DNA of 64,000 nt from Stutzerimonas nosocomialis (GTDB taxonomy: Bacteria > Pseudomonadota > Gammaproteobacteria > Pseudomonadales > Pseudomonadaceae). Position 1 is the first letter of the stretch. Each line of letters starts with the position of its first letter. Positions 17,498-26,315 of the stretch are shown piece by piece. The position numbers were made by a program, and so were the translations under genes. The stretch lies in NCBI RefSeq assembly GCF_005876855.1, contig NZ_QLAE01000004.1:1-64000 (forward strand). The letters run 5' to 3'. The notes beneath the pieces were generated by a model. It was not told the origin of the DNA, ran no database searches, and was given only the letters and a program-made list of their open reading frames with translations.

Positions 17498-17516
17498 CTG
17501 CCAGGAAACCCTCTCA

Positions 17517-18017
17517 ATGAATCACCCCTACGACCTGCTCAGCATTCCCGGCATCCAAGGCAAACTCATCTTCACGCCCTGTCCCGGCACCAAAGACAGC
17601 AGCCTTGTCGACTCGCTGGCCACGCTGAAACAGGCCGGTGCCTCTGCCGTGATCAGCCTGATGCCGGCAAGCGAACTGGCCTCCAACGGGGCCGAGGACA
17701 TCGGCAAGCAATGCCAGGCGCAGGACATGGCCTGGTTCCACCTGCCGGTGGCGGATGAGCAAGTACCGCTCGAAGATTTCGGCCAGGGCTGGAAAGCCTG
17801 CAAACAGAGCATCCTTGAGCGGCTCAATGCGGGCCAGGACATCGCCATCCACTGCAAGGGCGGCTCGGGACGCACCGGGCTGATTGCGGCGCGGATCATG
17901 ATCGAGGCCGGCATTCCCCGCGCCGATGCCATTGCCCTGGTGCAAGCCCTGCGTCCCAAGGCTATTCAACACCCTGCCCACATCAACTGGATCACCCAGT
18001 TCGATGCTGCCCACTAA
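17517..18017 (+). CDS. CDKN3-like dual-specificity phosphatase family protein in ars operon
   Basis: A 166-residue cysteine-phosphatase-fold protein with an intact signature [11 protein letters not shown] (His112, Cys113, Arg119) and a likely general acid Asp80 in LPVADEQVP. It is unrelated to the ArsC fold. It sits 20 bp after arsH and 24 bp before the GAPDH gene, so it is part of the operon. Its substrate is unknown; a phospho- or arseno-ester connected with the GAPDH/ArsJ pathway is a plausible inference, as is regulatory dephosphorylation. Confidence 0.85.
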   Translation: MNHPYDLLSIPGIQGKLIFTPCPGTKDSSLVDSLATLKQAGASAVISLMPASELASNGAEDIGKQCQAQDMAWFHLPVADEQVPLEDFGQGWKACKQSILERLNAGQDIAIHCKGGSGRTGLIAARIMIEAGIPRADAIALVQALRPKAIQHPAHINWITQFDAAH

Positions 18018-18040
18018 CTCCAGTAGATGAGTCGAAAAAC

Positions 18041-19045
18041 ATGGCTATCAAAATTGGTATCAACGGTTTCGGTCGCATCGGTCGTTTGGCGCTGCGCGCC
18101 TCCTGGGACTGGCCCGAGTTCGAATTTGTCCGCATCAATGATCCGGCAGGCGATGCCGCCACCCATGCGCACCTGATCAACTTCGACTCGGTGCACGGTC
18201 GCTGGCACCACGAAGCCGGCAGCGAAGGCGATTGCGTGGTGATCGGCGGCAAGCGCATCCAGGTCACCGCCAACAAGGCGATTGCCGACACCGACTGGTC
18301 GGACTGCGATCTGGTGATCGAGGCCAGCGGCAAGATGAAGACCGTGGCGGTATTGCAGGCTTACCTGGATCAGGGCGTGAAGCGGGTCGTGGTCTGCGCG
18401 CCCGTGAAGGAGAAAGGCGCACTGAACGTGGTGATGGGTGTCAACCAGCAGCTGTTCAATTCAGCCGAGCACCGCATCGTCACCGCTGCCTCCTGTACCA
18501 CCAATTGCCTGGCTCCGGTGGTCAAGGTGATTCACGAGAACCTCGGCATCCGCCATGGCTCGATCACTACCATTCATGACCTGACCAACACCCAGAGCAT
18601 CCTCGACACCCCGCACAAGGATCTGCGCCGTGCACGCGCTAGCGGCATGAGCCTGATCCCGACCAGCACCGGTTCGGCCACCGCCATCGCCGAGATTTTC
18701 CCCGAGCTGCGCGGCAAGCTGAACGGCCATGCCGTGCGCGTGCCGCTGGCCAACGCCTCGCTGACCGACTGCGTGTTCGAAGTCGAACGGGCCACCACGG
18801 TGGAGGAAGTCAACCAACTGCTGAAGGCTGCTGCCGACAGCCAGCTGAAAGGCATCCTCGGCTACGAGGAACGCCCGCTGGTCTCCATCGATTACCGCAC
18901 CGACCCGCGCTCCTCGATCATCGATGCGCTGTCGACCATGGTCGTTAATGGCACTCAGGTGAAGCTCTATGCCTGGTACGACAACGAGTGGGGCTATGCC
19001 AACCGCACCGTGGAGCTGGCCAAGCTGGTCGGCCTGGCCGTTTAA
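18041..19045 (+). CDS. Arsenate-resistance glyceraldehyde-3-phosphate dehydrogenase
   Basis: A 334-residue GAPDH with NAD-binding [10 protein letters not shown] (7-16), catalytic Cys152 in ASCTTNC and His179 in TTIHDLT. GAPDH can use arsenate instead of phosphate, making the unstable 1-arseno-3-phosphoglycerate. Its position 18 bp before arsJ, inside an arsenic operon, matches the known gapdh-arsJ pair in which ArsJ exports that product. It is therefore probably specialised for detoxification rather than glycolysis, although catalysis is the same. Confidence 0.93.
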   Translation: MAIKIGINGFGRIGRLALRASWDWPEFEFVRINDPAGDAATHAHLINFDSVHGRWHHEAGSEGDCVVIGGKRIQVTANKAIADTDWSDCDLVIEASGKMKTVAVLQAYLDQGVKRVVVCAPVKEKGALNVVMGVNQQLFNSAEHRIVTAASCTTNCLAPVVKVIHENLGIRHGSITTIHDLTNTQSILDTPHKDLRRARASGMSLIPTSTGSATAIAEIFPELRGKLNGHAVRVPLANASLTDCVFEVERATTVEEVNQLLKAAADSQLKGILGYEERPLVSIDYRTDPRSSIIDALSTMVVNGTQVKLYAWYDNEWGYANRTVELAKLVGLAV

Positions 19046-19063
19046 CCGAGTAGGGATGCAAGC

Positions 19064-20287
19064 ATGAAGGCGTTGTCAGCTCTGGCCCCGGAGGTCAAAC
19101 AGTACCTGCTGGTGACCGGCAATTACTGGGCATTCACCCTCACCGATGGCGCCCTGCGCATGTTGGTGGTGTTGCACTTCCATAGCCTGGGCTACAGCCC
19201 CTTGCAGATTGCCGCGCTGTTCCTTTTCTACGAGATTTTTGGCGTGCTCACCAACCTGGTCGGCGGCTACCTCGGTGCCCGGCTGGGCCTCAATCGCACA
19301 ATGAACATTGGCCTGGCCATGCAGGTGGTCGCACTGCTGATGCTCACCGTGCCCGCCGCCTGGCTGACCGTGCCCTGGGTTATGGGCGCACAGGCGCTGT
19401 CGGGGATCGCCAAAGACCTCAACAAGATGTCAGCAAAGAGCTCCATCAAGCTCCTGGTGCCCGATGCCCAGCAGGGCACGCTGTACAAGTGGGTGGCAAT
19501 CCTCACCGGCTCGAAGAATGCGCTCAAGGGCGTGGGCTTCTTCCTCGGCGGCGCCCTGCTGGCCGTGCTGGGTTTTGCCGGCGCGGTATTGACCATGGCC
19601 GGCGTGCTGGCGTTGATCTGGATCGCTAGCCTGTTCTTGTTGAAGAAAGATCTAGGCAAGGCCAAAGCCAAACCCAAGTTCAGGGACATCCTTTCCAAGA
19701 GCCGGGCGATCAACATCCTCTCTGCCGCCCGCCTGTTCCTATTTGGCGCCCGCGACGTCTGGTTCGTAGTCGCCCTGCCGGTGTACCTGAGCACGGTTTT
19801 CGGCTGGGACTTCTGGATGGTCGGCGGTTTTCTGGCGACCTGGATCATTGGCTACGGCATCGTGCAGTCCTTCGCGCCAGCCCTCACCGGCAAGCGCAGC
19901 GGGCATGTGCCCGATGGTCGCGCTGCGTTTATCTGGGCGGCGCTGCTGGCCGGCATTCCGGTTGTCATTGCCCTCGGCCTAGATAGCGACTGGCCTAAGC
20001 AAGCGGTGCTCGTGGGCGGACTGCTGATCTTCGGCGGCGTGTTTGCCATCAACTCGTCGCTGCACAGCTACCTGATCGTCAGCTACGCCAAGGAAGACGG
20101 CGTGTCGCTGGATGTCGGCTTCTACTACATGTCCAACGCGCTTGGCCGGCTGGTCGGGACACTGCTGTCTGGCTGGGTCTTCCAGCAATACGGTCTGGAA
20201 ACCTGCCTGTGGGTCTCCAGCGGATTTGTCGTGCTAGCTGCACTGATATCCATCGGCCTGCCCAGACACCAACAACCGACAACCTAA
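19064..20287 (+). CDS. arsJ: ArsJ, 1-arseno-3-phosphoglycerate exporter (MFS)
   Basis: Inner-membrane major facilitator of 407 residues with about 12 helices. The NYWAFTLTDGALRMLVVLHFH start and IAKDLNKMSAKSSIK loop are typical of ArsJ. With GAPDH it forms an arsenate efflux route: arsenate is incorporated into 1-arseno-3-phosphoglycerate and exported, then hydrolyses outside. It is the last gene of the plus-strand ars operon; about 490 bp of repeat-containing non-coding DNA follow. Confidence 0.93.
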   Translation: MKALSALAPEVKQYLLVTGNYWAFTLTDGALRMLVVLHFHSLGYSPLQIAALFLFYEIFGVLTNLVGGYLGARLGLNRTMNIGLAMQVVALLMLTVPAAWLTVPWVMGAQALSGIAKDLNKMSAKSSIKLLVPDAQQGTLYKWVAILTGSKNALKGVGFFLGGALLAVLGFAGAVLTMAGVLALIWIASLFLLKKDLGKAKAKPKFRDILSKSRAINILSAARLFLFGARDVWFVVALPVYLSTVFGWDFWMVGGFLATWIIGYGIVQSFAPALTGKRSGHVPDGRAAFIWAALLAGIPVVIALGLDSDWPKQAVLVGGLLIFGGVFAINSSLHSYLIVSYAKEDGVSLDVGFYYMSNALGRLVGTLLSGWVFQQYGLETCLWVSSGFVVLAALISIGLPRHQQPTT

Positions 20288-20356
20288 GCCAACAGGCTAG
20301 CTGATCCCTCGGCGAGCAAGATTGAGCTTATAACTGCACCGCAGAGCCTGATCGTT

Positions 20357-20383
20357 GATGTCCGCTAATGGCCGATAGCTGCC
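20357..20383 (+). repeat. Dispersed motif copy (TCCGCTAATGGCCGATAGC)
   Basis: Shares the core TCCGYTNNTGGCCGRTWGC with 11318-11340, the minus strand at 12036-12062 and the minus strand at 37044-37070. All copies lie outside intact genes. Confidence 0.6.
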
Positions 20384-20549
20384 GAATCTGGATAGGCTAA
20401 AAGCCTGGCGTTGCTTGGCCTTACTCCTTTCGCATGTCGCCCATGGATATAAAACGGGCGCAGGCCTCGGGAGTCGTCCGAGGAACCGCAATCGACGGGA
20501 ATCCCACGATCCAGCGGCCCTGGCGGCGCGGCTCTGTCGCCAATGTCAG

Positions 20550-20578
20550 ATTACACACTGAATTACACAGTGTGTAAT
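20550..20578. repeat. Inverted repeat with tandem ACACAGTG elements
   Basis: Perfect 11-bp arms ATTACACACTG and CAGTGTGTAAT around a 7-base loop. The sequence AATTACACAGT at 20561-20571 recurs at 20635-20645. Such a paired arrangement resembles a recombinase or regulator binding site; no T-tract follows. Confidence 0.6.
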
Positions 20579-20596
20579 TTCCACCAGAAAGGCAAA

Positions 20597-20618
20597 GCCC
20601 CGCTGTTGCGGGGCTTTT
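20597..20618 (+). terminator. Rho-independent terminator
   Basis: Stem GCCCCGC/GCGGGGC with loop TGTT, then TTTT. It lies 310 bp after arsJ and may end that transcript or an intervening remnant. Confidence 0.75.
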
Positions 20619-20775
20619 GTTCACTCATTCACTCAATTACACAGTATTTGCTATAAAGAGCGTCGAGCGGCCTTTTTCATCTGCAGCGCTCCGGAACTTG
20701 CCCGCCCGCGACGGATTCTGATTGATCAGGCCTGCCGCCTCTCCCTTGGCAGGCATTCGATGCAGGGGACTGGTC

Positions 20776-21630
20776 ATGCGCTGGAATCGGGGACGACGCA
20801 GCGACAACGTGGTGGACGCGCGTGGCCGCGGCGGCATGGTCGGCGGGCTGGGCATCGGCGGGATTCTGGTGGTGGTCGTGCTGAGCCTGGTGATGGGCGA
20901 AGACCCGCTGACCGTGCTCGACCAGCTGGGCGGCGGACAGGCCACCCGCGTCGACTCGCGCAGCGCCGTGCCGGCCGGCAGCGAAGACCCGCAGGTCGAT
21001 TTCGTCCGCGCGGTGCTTGGCGACACCGAGGACACTTGGCGCGAGCTGTTCCAGGGCGCCGGACGGCAATACCAGGACCCGACGCTGGTGCTCTTCAGGG
21101 GCGGCGTCCAGTCGGCCTGCGGCTTCGCCAGTTCGGCGGTCGGGCCCTTCTATTGCCCGGGCGACCAGCAGGTGTACCTGGACCTGCAATTCTTCGAGGA
21201 AATGGCCAGGCGCTTCTCCGCCGCCGGCGACTTCGCCCAGGCCTACGTGATCGCCCACGAGGTCGGTCACCACGTGCAGACCCTGCTCGGCGTCACCCAG
21301 CAGATGCAGGCCGCACGCCAGCGCGGCGCCCGGATGGAAGGCGACAACGGCCTGCTGGTGCGCCAGGAACTGCAGGCCGATTGCCTCGCCGGCGTCTGGG
21401 CCTATCACGCCCAGCAGCGCCACGACTGGCTCGAGGAAGGCGACCTGGAAGAAGCGCTCAACGCCGCCAGCGCCATTGGCGACGATCGTCTGCAGCAGCA
21501 ATCCCAGGGGCGCGTGGTGCCCGATGCCTTCACCCACGGCACCTCGGCGCAGCGCGTGCGCTGGTTCAAGACCGGCTTCGAAGGCGGCGACGTGAACCGC
21601 TGCGATACCTTCAACGCCCAGCGGCTGTGA
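20776..21630 (+). CDS. Putative neutral zinc metallopeptidase (YpfJ family)
   Basis: A 284-residue membrane-anchored protein of the KPN_02809/YpfJ zinc-peptidase family. It begins MRWNRGRRSDNVVDARG, then has one membrane helix (about 20-42). The zinc motif HEVGHH starts at His161, with a downstream QELQADCLAGVWA segment giving the third ligand. Function in cells is poorly known. The ATG at 20776 is chosen because RW-x-G-R-RS-x-NV is the conserved family start, so the frame before it is not used. It converges on the minus-strand HAD gene. Confidence 0.88.
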   Translation: MRWNRGRRSDNVVDARGRGGMVGGLGIGGILVVVVLSLVMGEDPLTVLDQLGGGQATRVDSRSAVPAGSEDPQVDFVRAVLGDTEDTWRELFQGAGRQYQDPTLVLFRGGVQSACGFASSAVGPFYCPGDQQVYLDLQFFEEMARRFSAAGDFAQAYVIAHEVGHHVQTLLGVTQQMQAARQRGARMEGDNGLLVRQELQADCLAGVWAYHAQQRHDWLEEGDLEEALNAASAIGDDRLQQQSQGRVVPDAFTHGTSAQRVRWFKTGFEGGDVNRCDTFNAQRL

Positions 21631-21637
21631 GGGCGGC

Positions 21638-22234
21638 CTAACCGCCCGCGAGGTGACGCAGCAGCGCCGCGCAGTCGGACATATGGAGGTCGGCCAGCTC
21701 CGGCCAGGGATTCTCCGGGGTGTTGACCAGCACGCCTCGCGCGCCGGCGGCGCGGGCGCATTCGAGGTCGAAGCGGTAGTCACCGACCATCACCAGTTCG
21801 CCGGGCCGAACGCCCCAGCGCTCCGCCAACAGCAACAGCCCGCCCGGATCGGGCTTGGGTGGCGCCTCGTCGCGACCGAGGATGTCCTCGGCGTCGAAAC
21901 AGTCCCCCATGCCCACCGCCTCCAGCGTCACCCGGGCGAGTTCCTGCGCATTGCGGGTCAGCACGCCGAGGCGGCAGCCGCGATCGCGCAGCGTGTGCAG
22001 CAGCTCGCGCGCACCGACCGCGGGCCTGGCCGCATAGGCCAGCTCGCGCTCGTGCTCGAGCAGCCAGGCGTGCTTGGCGGCGGCCTCGTCGGCCGGCAGC
22101 GCGGCCAGGTGATGCAGGATGTCGTCGCTCTCGGGGATATCCAGCGCCCGGCGAATGGCCTGGAAGTCGTGCACCGCGATGGTCAGGGTGCCGTCCATGT
22201 CGAACACCCAGTGACGCGCCTCGGCGAACCTCAT
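21638..22234 (-). CDS. HAD-superfamily hydrolase (phosphatase)
   Basis: Cytoplasmic phosphatase-like protein of 198 residues. HAD motif I is WVFDMDGTLT (nucleophile Asp at residue 12 or so), motif II is LGVLTRN, the lysine is in PPKPDPGG, and the acidic motif is MVGDYRFDLECA. A helical cap lies between motifs I and II. Substrate is unknown. Its ATG overlaps the tesB stop (ATGA at 22231-22234), so the two are coupled. Confidence 0.85.
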   Translation of the reverse strand: MRFAEARHWVFDMDGTLTIAVHDFQAIRRALDIPESDDILHHLAALPADEAAAKHAWLLEHERELAYAARPAVGARELLHTLRDRGCRLGVLTRNAQELARVTLEAVGMGDCFDAEDILGRDEAPPKPDPGGLLLLAERWGVRPGELVMVGDYRFDLECARAAGARGVLVNTPENPWPELADLHMSDCAALLRHLAGG

Positions 22235-23100
22235 GCCCAGTCGTCGCGCTTGCGCATCAGCCCTTCCTGGGCCACCGAGGCCACCAGCTGCCCGGCCTGG
22301 TTGAAAATGCTGCCGCGGGCGAAACCACGGCCGTTGCCGGCCCAGGGCGAGTCCATGCTGTAGAGCAGCCATTCGTCCATGCGCACCTCGCGGTGGAACC
22401 AGATCGCGTGGTCCAGGCTCGCCAGCTGCATGGAGCGCTGCCAGACGCTGACCCCGTGGGGCAGCATGGCGGTGCCGATGAAGCCGAAGTCCGAGGCGTA
22501 GGCCAGCAGGTATTTGTGCAGCGCCGGGTCGTCCGGCAGCATGCCGTCGGCCCGGAACCAGGCATGCCGGACGGGCTCCATCGGTTTGGGATCGAGCGGG
22601 TTCTGGAAGGTCACCGGGCGGATCTCGACCGGCTTGGGCAGCAGGATCTTTTCGCGCATCGGCTCGGGCAGCAGGTGCGACAGCTGGCCGGCAAGCTCCA
22701 GTTCGCTCGGCAGGTCCTCCGGTCCGACCACGTCGGGCATCTGCAGCTGGTGCTCGAAGCCTTCCTCGAAGGTCTGGAACGAGGCGCTGCAGGTGAAGAT
22801 GGTCTTGCCCTTCTGCACCGCCGTCACCCGGCGGGTGCTGAAACTGCCGCCGTCGCGCACCCGGTCCACCAGATAGACGACCGGCAGGCCCGCATCGCCG
22901 GGGCGCAGGAAGTAGCCGTGCAGCGAATGCACCTGGCGTTCGGGCTCGAGCGTCTGGCTCGCCGCCGACAGCGCCTGGCCGAGCACCTGCCCGCCGAACA
23001 GCTGGCGAAAGCCCAGGTCCTGGCTATTGCCGCGAAACAGGTTTTCTTCGATCGGTTCCAGCGTCAGCAGGTCGACCAGGGCCTGGAGTATCTGGCTCAT
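22231..23100 (-). CDS. tesB: Acyl-CoA thioesterase II
   Basis: Cytoplasmic hydrolase of fatty acyl-CoA to free acid and CoA; 289 residues forming a double hotdog. Typical TesB segments are ENLFRGNSQDLGFRQLFGGQVLGQAL near residue 18, LHGYFLRPGD near 60, the active-site region containing FGFIGTAMLPHG, and SLDHAIWFHREVRMDEWLLY. It is the middle of a minus-strand run from the SagB-type gene to the HAD gene. Confidence 0.95.
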   Translation of the reverse strand: MSQILQALVDLLTLEPIEENLFRGNSQDLGFRQLFGGQVLGQALSAASQTLEPERQVHSLHGYFLRPGDAGLPVVYLVDRVRDGGSFSTRRVTAVQKGKTIFTCSASFQTFEEGFEHQLQMPDVVGPEDLPSELELAGQLSHLLPEPMREKILLPKPVEIRPVTFQNPLDPKPMEPVRHAWFRADGMLPDDPALHKYLLAYASDFGFIGTAMLPHGVSVWQRSMQLASLDHAIWFHREVRMDEWLLYSMDSPWAGNGRGFARGSIFNQAGQLVASVAQEGLMRKRDDWA

Positions 23101-23130
23101 TCATCATTCCTTGTTCATCGAATGGCGACG

Positions 23131-24714
23131 TTACGGCGCTGGCCGTCGCGTCTGCACGTAGGCGGGTTGCGATGATAACCGCTCGTCCCACACCGCGCGG
23201 CCCAGCGTGAAATGGTAGAGGCTTTGCCAACGGCTGTCGGCAAGCCCGAGCAGCTCGTGCACCAGCGGATCGAAATAACAGCCGATGCCGGTGCCTGACA
23301 GCCCCGCGGCCTCGGCCTCCAGGTAGAGCAGCTGGCCGATCTGGCCGCATTCCCAGTAGAGCCGAGGATAGCGCCAGTCCCCGTCCTGCAGCGCCTCGTC
23401 GAAACGCGCCAGCATCGCCACGGCCAGGCAGCCGTCGCTGGCGATGTCCTGCCCGCACGAGAGCAACCCGGCCAGCTGCCGGGCATCGCCTTCCTCGAGC
23501 AGGTACAGCGGCAGCCTCTCGTCCACCCGGCGCCAGGCGAATTCGCGCAGGCCGGCCACCGGAGCGCCGTCGCCGCTGCGCGCCAGCCAGTAGAGCCCGG
23601 GCGAAAGGCCCTGCACCCGGTGGACGAACAGCAGGAGGTCGACCTGCGCCGGCTCGCCGCTGACCGCGAACGGCACCGGCGAGTCGGCCGGCATCAGCCG
23701 CGCGAGCCAGGCCCGCAGCAACTCGGCGGTGATGCCGGCGCGCCCGTCCATCGTCTGCGCGCTGCGTCGACGGTGCAACAGCGGACGCAGGGCGAGCCCC
23801 GGATTGGCGGGTTCGCTCATGCCGGGTGCAGCGCGCCAGTCATGGACGGGCAGCGCCGGCGCGCGGCATTGCCGGTGCACCTCGGCCAGGGCCGGCCAGT
23901 CGCGATAGCGGTCCGACAGCCTGTTCGGCTGGCCATGGTGCGTCGCGTTAGCCATGGCGTCGCGCAGCGCCTGGTCCAGCGTCGGTTCGCCCGACCGAGG
24001 TGAGCCGATCCAGAGCAGCGCATCGACATGTTCGGCTTCGGCAAAAGCCTCTCCGCCCAGCCCCATCAGCCGGTCCAGCTCAGGCTCGGCCAGCTGGCGC
24101 ATCAGCCGCACCTGCCAGCCCAGGGCGCTGGCCGCGATGGCGAGGCACGCCAGCGCGTGGCCCAGGTCATGCTGGCAATAGCGGTAGGCGCGCTCGCCGT
24201 ACTTCCAGGCCTCGCGCCAGGGGATGCTGCTCAGCGCCAGCAGGCAACCGTCTCCGGGCAGAGTCCGCAGGGCCGCCGGATCGAGTTCGGCGCGCACCTC
24301 GGCGGCGTGCAGGTCGGGCCGGTAATGCAGCAGCAGCCCTTCGGCCTGGAGGATGCCCGGCGGCACCACCAGATAGGCCTCGGTCGGGTGCAGGTTGCCG
24401 CTCGACGGATTGACCCGCAGCGCCCAGCGGCTTCCGCCCGACTCCTTCCAGGCCGAGAGCCCGAGGCTGTCGTAGAGCAGCTGGGAGATACTCGCCAGGT
24501 CGAGCGGCGCGGGCTCGCCGACCGGACCGGCGAACGCCTCGTCGTAGCCGGGCGACGCTTCCAGCGGGCGATGCCAGAGTTCGATCGTCCGCGCGCCGCG
24601 GTACTGGCGAAACGGCGCCGGCTGCGTCGCCCAGTCGAGCGCGCCCGGGCCCGGCGCGAAGCCGTCCGGGCGGTGCATGCTCAGCCGATGGTAGGCCCGC
24701 ACCCGTTCGCTCAT
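23131..24714 (-). CDS. SagB-type nitroreductase-family protein, two domains
   Basis: A 527-residue protein with two nitroreductase-like halves (about residues 80-270 and 330-520). The first has SGGSRWALRVNPSSGNLHPTEAY, the flavin-binding pattern of SagB/ThcOx-type dehydrogenases; the second has LHRRRSAQTMDGRAGI. Related enzymes oxidise azolines in thiazole/oxazole peptides, but no YcaO or precursor peptide gene is nearby, so a peptide role is not supported. The ATG at 24714 overlaps the upstream GNAT stop (ATGA), so the long frame before it is not used. Confidence 0.82.
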   Translation of the reverse strand: MSERVRAYHRLSMHRPDGFAPGPGALDWATQPAPFRQYRGARTIELWHRPLEASPGYDEAFAGPVGEPAPLDLASISQLLYDSLGLSAWKESGGSRWALRVNPSSGNLHPTEAYLVVPPGILQAEGLLLHYRPDLHAAEVRAELDPAALRTLPGDGCLLALSSIPWREAWKYGERAYRYCQHDLGHALACLAIAASALGWQVRLMRQLAEPELDRLMGLGGEAFAEAEHVDALLWIGSPRSGEPTLDQALRDAMANATHHGQPNRLSDRYRDWPALAEVHRQCRAPALPVHDWRAAPGMSEPANPGLALRPLLHRRRSAQTMDGRAGITAELLRAWLARLMPADSPVPFAVSGEPAQVDLLLFVHRVQGLSPGLYWLARSGDGAPVAGLREFAWRRVDERLPLYLLEEGDARQLAGLLSCGQDIASDGCLAVAMLARFDEALQDGDWRYPRLYWECGQIGQLLYLEAEAAGLSGTGIGCYFDPLVHELLGLADSRWQSLYHFTLGRAVWDERLSSQPAYVQTRRPAP

Positions 24715-25268
24715 GGCGTCCAGCCCCCGCGACGCGCGCGGTAAAGCACATGCGGCCGCAGGCGATGACCTTCGGGCAGGTCCGGGTGCTCGAAATCGTC
24801 GCGCGGATCGTGGGTCATTCCGACGGCCTCCATCACGCGCCGCGAGGGTTCGTTGATCACCGCGGTGTAGGCGATCACCTCGTCGATGCCGAGACGCCCG
24901 AAAGCGCATGCCAGCGACGCCTCGGCGGCTTCATGGGCGAAGCCTTCGCCCCACTGGTCCGGGGCCAGGCGCCAACCGATCTCGATCGCCGGGGTGAAGT
25001 GCGCGTCGAAACCGGTCCAGCCGAGCCCGGTGAAGCCGATGAAGCGGCCGTTGTCCTTGCGCTCCAGCGCCCACAGCCCGAAGCCGTGCTCGGCGAAGTG
25101 CGCGCGGCAGCGTCGGATGATCGCCGCGCTCTCCTCACGGGTGATGGGCGACGGAAAATAGCGCATCACCTCGGGGTCGGCGCTCATCTTCGCCAGGGGG
25201 TCCAGATCCTCGTCGCGCCAGGTGCGCAGCCACAGGCGCGGGGTTTCCAGTTCGATGGGTTCGCTCAT
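24711..25268 (-). CDS. GNAT-family N-acetyltransferase (RimJ/RimL type)
   Basis: An acetyl-CoA-dependent N-acetyltransferase of 185 residues. It begins with IELETPRLWLRTWRDEDLDPLA, typical of the RimJ/RimL subgroup, and has the acetyl-CoA pyrophosphate loop in QWGEGFAHEAA, then NEPSRRVMEAVGM. The acceptor is unknown. GGAGAG precedes the ATG at 25268. It is the first gene of the minus-strand run and is divergent from the HDAC-family gene. Confidence 0.88.
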   Translation of the reverse strand: MSEPIELETPRLWLRTWRDEDLDPLAKMSADPEVMRYFPSPITREESAAIIRRCRAHFAEHGFGLWALERKDNGRFIGFTGLGWTGFDAHFTPAIEIGWRLAPDQWGEGFAHEAAEASLACAFGRLGIDEVIAYTAVINEPSRRVMEAVGMTHDPRDDFEHPDLPEGHRLRPHVLYRARRGGWTP

Positions 25269-25336
25269 CGGCTCTCCTTGAGGGGCTCGCCGGGCCGGCC
25301 GCATACTGCGGGTCTATCCCGTCGAGCAGGTCATTC

Positions 25337-26257
25337 ATGCCGCTACCGCTGGTCTTTCACGACGACTACAGCCCGCCGCTGCCGCCCGGGCATCGTTTCC
25401 CGATGGAGAAATTCCGGTTGCTGCGCGACCACCTGGTAGCCAGCGGTTTGACCACGGACGAGACCCTGTTGCGCCCCGAGCTGTGCCCGACCGAGCTGCT
25501 CACCCTTGCCCACGACGCCGGCTATGTCGAGCGCTATTGCACCGGCGCCATGAGCCGCGAGGAGCTGCGCCGCCTTGGCCTGCCCTGGAGCGAAGCGCTG
25601 GCGCAACGCACCGTGCGCGCCGTCGGCGGCTCGCTGCTGGCCGCCGACCGGGCGCTGGAACACGGCCTGGCCTGCCACCTGGCAGGCGGCACCCACCATG
25701 CGCACCGCGACCACGCCTCGGGGTTCTGCATCTTCAACGACCTGGCCATCATCGCCCTGTCGCTGCTCGAAAGCGGGCGGGTCGGGCGGGTGCTGATCTT
25801 CGACTGCGACGTGCACCAGGGCGATGGCACCGCGCGCATCCTGGAAAACGTACCGGACGCGGTGACGGTCTCGCTGCACTGCGAAAAGAACTTCCCCGCC
25901 CGCAAGGCGCGCAGCGACTGGGACATCGGGCTGGCGCCGGGCCTGGGCGATGCGGACTACCTCGCCGTGGTCGACCAGACGCTGAATTATCTGCTGCCGC
26001 TCTATCAGCCGGACCTGGTGCTCTACGACGCCGGCGTGGACGTGCACCGCGACGATGCCCTGGGCCTGCTCGACCTCACCGATGCCGGCCTCAGAGCCCG
26101 CGACAGCGCGGTGATCGAACATTGCCTGGGGCGCGACATCCCGGTGGTCGGCCTGATCGGCGGCGGCTACGACAAGGACCGCGCCGCCGTCGCGCGCCGC
26201 CACGCCTCCCTGCACTTCAGCGCGGCCGAGGCCTGGCGCCGGCACGGCCTGCGCTAG
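25337..26257 (+). CDS. Histone-deacetylase-family (AcuC/HDAC-like) hydrolase
   Basis: A 306-residue zinc-dependent deacetylase-fold protein. Paired active-site histidines are in GGTHHAHRDHASGFC (His120, His121). Zinc ligands are Asp156, Asp158 and His160 in IFDCDVHQGDG, with a later aspartate in YDAGVDVHRDDALG, and the catalytic tyrosine loop is GGGYDKD. In bacteria such enzymes deacetylate proteins, polyamines or other amines; the substrate here is unknown. The start ATG at 25337 fits the family opening PLVFHDDY. Confidence 0.9.
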   Translation: MPLPLVFHDDYSPPLPPGHRFPMEKFRLLRDHLVASGLTTDETLLRPELCPTELLTLAHDAGYVERYCTGAMSREELRRLGLPWSEALAQRTVRAVGGSLLAADRALEHGLACHLAGGTHHAHRDHASGFCIFNDLAIIALSLLESGRVGRVLIFDCDVHQGDGTARILENVPDAVTVSLHCEKNFPARKARSDWDIGLAPGLGDADYLAVVDQTLNYLLPLYQPDLVLYDAGVDVHRDDALGLLDLTDAGLRARDSAVIEHCLGRDIPVVGLIGGGYDKDRAAVARRHASLHFSAAEAWRRHGLR

Positions 26258-26315
26258 GCTGCCGGTCGCACGGCCAACCGCTACAATGCCCGCCCCGCAA
26301 CCGATGGTCCGCACC

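Larger units (their letters stand above)
20288..20775. other. Non-coding right flank of the arsenic region
   Basis: 488 bp with no convincing gene; a short minus-strand frame around 20421-20624 (containing GRWIVGFPS and TPEACARFISMG) is unrecognised and may be a remnant. The stretch holds a dispersed TGGCCG motif copy (20357-20383), an 11-bp inverted repeat (20550-20578), a terminator (20597-20618) and a further AATTACACAGT copy at 20635-20645. This is the likely boundary between acquired ars genes and resident chromosome. Confidence 0.55.
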
